This document shows, one piece after another, positions 33,002-34,290 of a DNA stretch of 34,290 bases. The notes under the pieces were generated by a model, which worked only from the letters and a program-made list of their open reading frames with translations, was not told where the DNA came from and made no database searches. Both the position numbers and the translations under genes were made by a program. Origin of the DNA: Desertihabitans aurantiacus (GTDB lineage: Bacteria; Actinomycetota; Actinomycetes; Propionibacteriales; Propionibacteriaceae); NCBI RefSeq assembly GCF_003344635.1, contig NZ_QPKK01000013.1, forward strand, positions 1 to 34,290, given 5' to 3'. Position 1 is the stretch's first letter; each line of letters opens with the position of its first letter.

Positions 33002-34021
33002 GTGCGGGCAACGGTGAAGGACGTCGCCAGGCTGGCCGGGGTCTCCCCCAAGACCGTCTCCAACGTCATCAACGCGACCGTCCCGGTGGCCCCGGCGACC
33101 CGGGCGAGGGTCGAGCAGGCTCTGGCCGAGCTGGACTACGTGCCCAACCTCGCCGCCCGGGGGCTGCGCAACGGCCGGACCGGGGTGGTGGCGCTCGCGC
33201 TGCCCGACCTGGCCGCGCCCTACTCCGCCGCGGTGGTGCAGGCGTTCGTCCGGGTCGCCAAGCAGCGGGGGACGACCATCCAGGTCGAGGAGACCGGCAC
33301 ACGCGCCGACCGCGAGGCCGCGCTGATCAACCGGGCCCGCGAGCAGCTCGTCGACGGCCTGGTGCTGAACCCGGTGCACATCGACCTCTCCACCATCCAG
33401 CAGGCCGACTCGCTGCCGCCGCTGGTGCTCATCGGCGAGGTCGAGCTCCCGAGCGTCGACCACGTCGGGATCGACCAGGCCGCGCTGCGCACCCTGGTCG
33501 AAGGTCTGCTGCGTGCCGGACGGCGCCGGGTGGCCGTCCTCGGTGTGATGGCCTCGGCCACCTCCCAGCTGCGGCTGGCGGCCTACCGCGACACCCTCCG
33601 CGCGGCCGGCATCGAGCCCGACCCGGCCGATGAGATCCCCAGCGCGCACTGGAACAGCCGGGGCGGTCACGACGCGGTGCTCGCGCACCTGGCCTCCGGG
33701 GCGCAGCCGCCGGACGCCGTCGTCTGCTTCAACGACAGCCTCGCCCTCGGCGCGATGGGCGCCCTCGCCCGGGCCGGGCTGGACATCCCCTCGCAGGTGG
33801 CGGTCTCGGGGTTCGACGACCTGGAGGTCGGCCGCTGGACCCACCCCTCGCTCAGCACCGTCACCTTCGACCACGAACAGCTGGCGGCCACCACGCTCGA
33901 CCTGCTCGCGGCCCGGATCGCCGACGGTTCCCGTGCCCCGCAGCGCCGCACCATCGCCTCCACCCTCGTCCTGCGCGACAGCACCGGCCCGCTGCCGCTC
34001 GACGACCTGCCGACCGGCTGA
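33002..34021 (+). CDS. LacI-family transcriptional regulator
   Basis: 339 aa. The N-terminal HTH is RATVKDVARLAGVSPKTVSNVIN, followed by the hinge YVPNLAARGLRNGRTG. The periplasmic-binding-like effector domain follows (VVALALPDLAAPYSAAVVQAF, GLVLNPV, VCFNDSLALGAMGALARAGLDIP, VSGFDDLEVGRWTHPSLSTV). Such proteins repress sugar-uptake and glycoside-use operons until a sugar binds; the sugar is unknown. The GTG at 33002 has GAGGAGG at 6 nt; a GTG one codon earlier is too close to it. The probable target is the next promoter (34049-34088), 27 nt downstream. Confidence 0.96.
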   Translation: MRATVKDVARLAGVSPKTVSNVINATVPVAPATRARVEQALAELDYVPNLAARGLRNGRTGVVALALPDLAAPYSAAVVQAFVRVAKQRGTTIQVEETGTRADREAALINRAREQLVDGLVLNPVHIDLSTIQQADSLPPLVLIGEVELPSVDHVGIDQAALRTLVEGLLRAGRRRVAVLGVMASATSQLRLAAYRDTLRAAGIEPDPADEIPSAHWNSRGGHDAVLAHLASGAQPPDAVVCFNDSLALGAMGALARAGLDIPSQVAVSGFDDLEVGRWTHPSLSTVTFDHEQLAATTLDLLAARIADGSRAPQRRTIASTLVLRDSTGPLPLDDLPTG

Positions 34022-34048
34022 GCCTCCCCAGCGGATCCGAGCCACCCC

Positions 34049-34088
34049 TTGACGTCCGCTTACAACGATGTAACGGTAAGCGCTGTCA
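34049..34088 (+). promoter_or_regulatory. Promoter with two LacI-type operators
   Basis: TTGACG (34049-34054) is a -35. Two sites follow with a central CG: TTACAACGATGTAA (34060-34073), whose arms TTACA/TGTAA are perfect, and GGTAAGCGCTGTCA (34075-34088), which matches the E. coli lac symmetrical core at 10 of 14 positions. Their centres are 15 bp apart. The -10 hexamer is not clear. Directly after the lacI-type gene, so it is the likely control point of the next operon. Confidence 0.7.
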
Positions 34089-34117
34089 AAGCCACGACGT
34101 TGTGGAGGACCCACCCC

Positions 34118-34219
34118 ATGAGCACCCATCTCCGGGTCGCCCGTGCCCGGCGGCGCCACCCCGCCCCGCACCGCGCGCCGGTCGACCGTCCCACCCCGGA
34201 CCCGGGCGGACGACCGTGA
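34118..34219 (+). CDS. Candidate 33-codon leader ORF
   Basis: ATG with GGAGGA 8 nt upstream. The peptide (starts MSTHLRVARARRRHPAP) is rich in Arg, Pro and His and resembles no family I know. Its TGA overlaps the GTG of the next gene (GTGA), so translation of the leader should feed ribosomes to that gene. It lies right behind the LacI-type operators. Real translation is plausible because of the Shine-Dalgarno and the 4-bp coupling. Confidence 0.5.
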   Translation: MSTHLRVARARRRHPAPHRAPVDRPTPDPGGRP

Positions 34220-34290
34220 CCGCCACCGAGCTGGCCCGACCGCAGGAGGTCGGCGTCCCCGCCCCGGCGCCCGCTGCCCGCCGTCGGCCG
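34216..34290 (+). CDS. Start of the LacI-controlled gene, perhaps a sugar ABC permease (partial)
   Basis: Only 25 codons are visible: GTG start, VTATELARPQEVGVPAPA..., ending ARRRP at the window edge. A polar, Pro/Ala-rich N-terminus followed by arginines is common in front of the first span of carbohydrate ABC permeases, and LacI genes often sit beside such operons, but nothing proves it; a glycosidase or binding protein is also possible. No Shine-Dalgarno of its own: it relies on coupling to the leader ORF. Confidence 0.35.
   Translation, partial: MTATELARPQEVGVPAPAPAARRRP

Overview
This 34.3-kb window is chromosomal DNA of a very GC-rich actinobacterium. Protein content supports this: a mycothiol S-conjugate amidase (Mca), MraZ/RsmH/FtsL at the head of a division-and-cell-wall cluster, a DUF3040 protein, a DUF4307 protein, a PIN-PhoH (PhoH2) ATPase and a Z-isoprenyl diphosphate synthase of the mycobacterial Rv1086 type. 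A Propionibacteriales-like relative is my guess; the sequence does not prove it. Codon third positions are nearly all G/C in every gene, and I see no insertion sequence, phage, integron, CRISPR array, tRNA or rRNA. This is core chromosome, so the interest lies mainly in regulation and small elements.

Layout. (1) 1-2400, minus strand: mraZ, a structured RNA matching the expected place of the mraW motif, rsmH, ftsL and the first 48 codons of ftsI. The mraZ promoter carries a 10-bp-phased array of GTGG boxes, a textbook MraZ operator. (2) 2499-7119, plus strand: MoxR AAA+ ATPase, DUF58 protein and transglutaminase-like membrane protein, one tight operon, followed by two copies of a 48-bp palindrome and a terminator. 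(3) 7387-9906, minus strand: DUF3040 protein, DNA polymerase IV and a SAM methyltransferase, with a near-consensus LexA (SOS) box upstream. (4) 10066-14946, plus strand: spermidine-synthase-like protein coupled to fumarase C, then furA-katG behind a promoter embedded in a palindromic FurA-like operator. (5) 15014-19701, minus strand: a small lytic-transglycosylase-like protein, PhoH2, a cytosolic S10 peptidase and the Z-prenyl transferase. (6) 19749-23197: PAQR/hemolysin III with a striking promoter-operator, three small genes, mca, DUF4307 and greA. The block fumC, phoH2, prenyl transferase, hemolysin III, mca, DUF4307, greA recalls the Rv1080c-Rv1098c neighbourhood of Mycobacterium tuberculosis. 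(7) 23284-32919: DUF2089 regulator plus DUF4097 protein, AI-2E family permease, uracil-DNA glycosylase, MsrA, a flavin/F420-type split-barrel protein, SDR oxidoreductase, nucleotidyltransferase, endonuclease/phosphatase, epimerase, isochorismatase-like hydrolase, small membrane protein and M50-like membrane protease. (8) 33002-34290: LacI regulator, a promoter with two LacI-type operators, a 33-codon leader ORF and the start of the gene it presumably controls.

Themes. DNA repair and oxidative-stress functions recur (dinB, ung, katG/furA, msrA, mca, greA), but they sit in separate transcription units. The most general pattern is initiation: at about 15 genes a -10 hexamer of the form TANNNT or CAGNCT lies 6-8 nt before the start codon with no Shine-Dalgarno sequence, which predicts leaderless mRNAs; other genes (ftsI, ftsL, DUF3040, cysteine hydrolase, msrA, lacI) have strong Shine-Dalgarno sequences. 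Nothing here is an obvious new defence or biosynthetic system. The best leads are the hemolysin III operator, the twin palindromes, the SOS box on the methyltransferase-dinB operon, the DUF2089/DUF4097 pair that share a short module, and several untested small ORFs.
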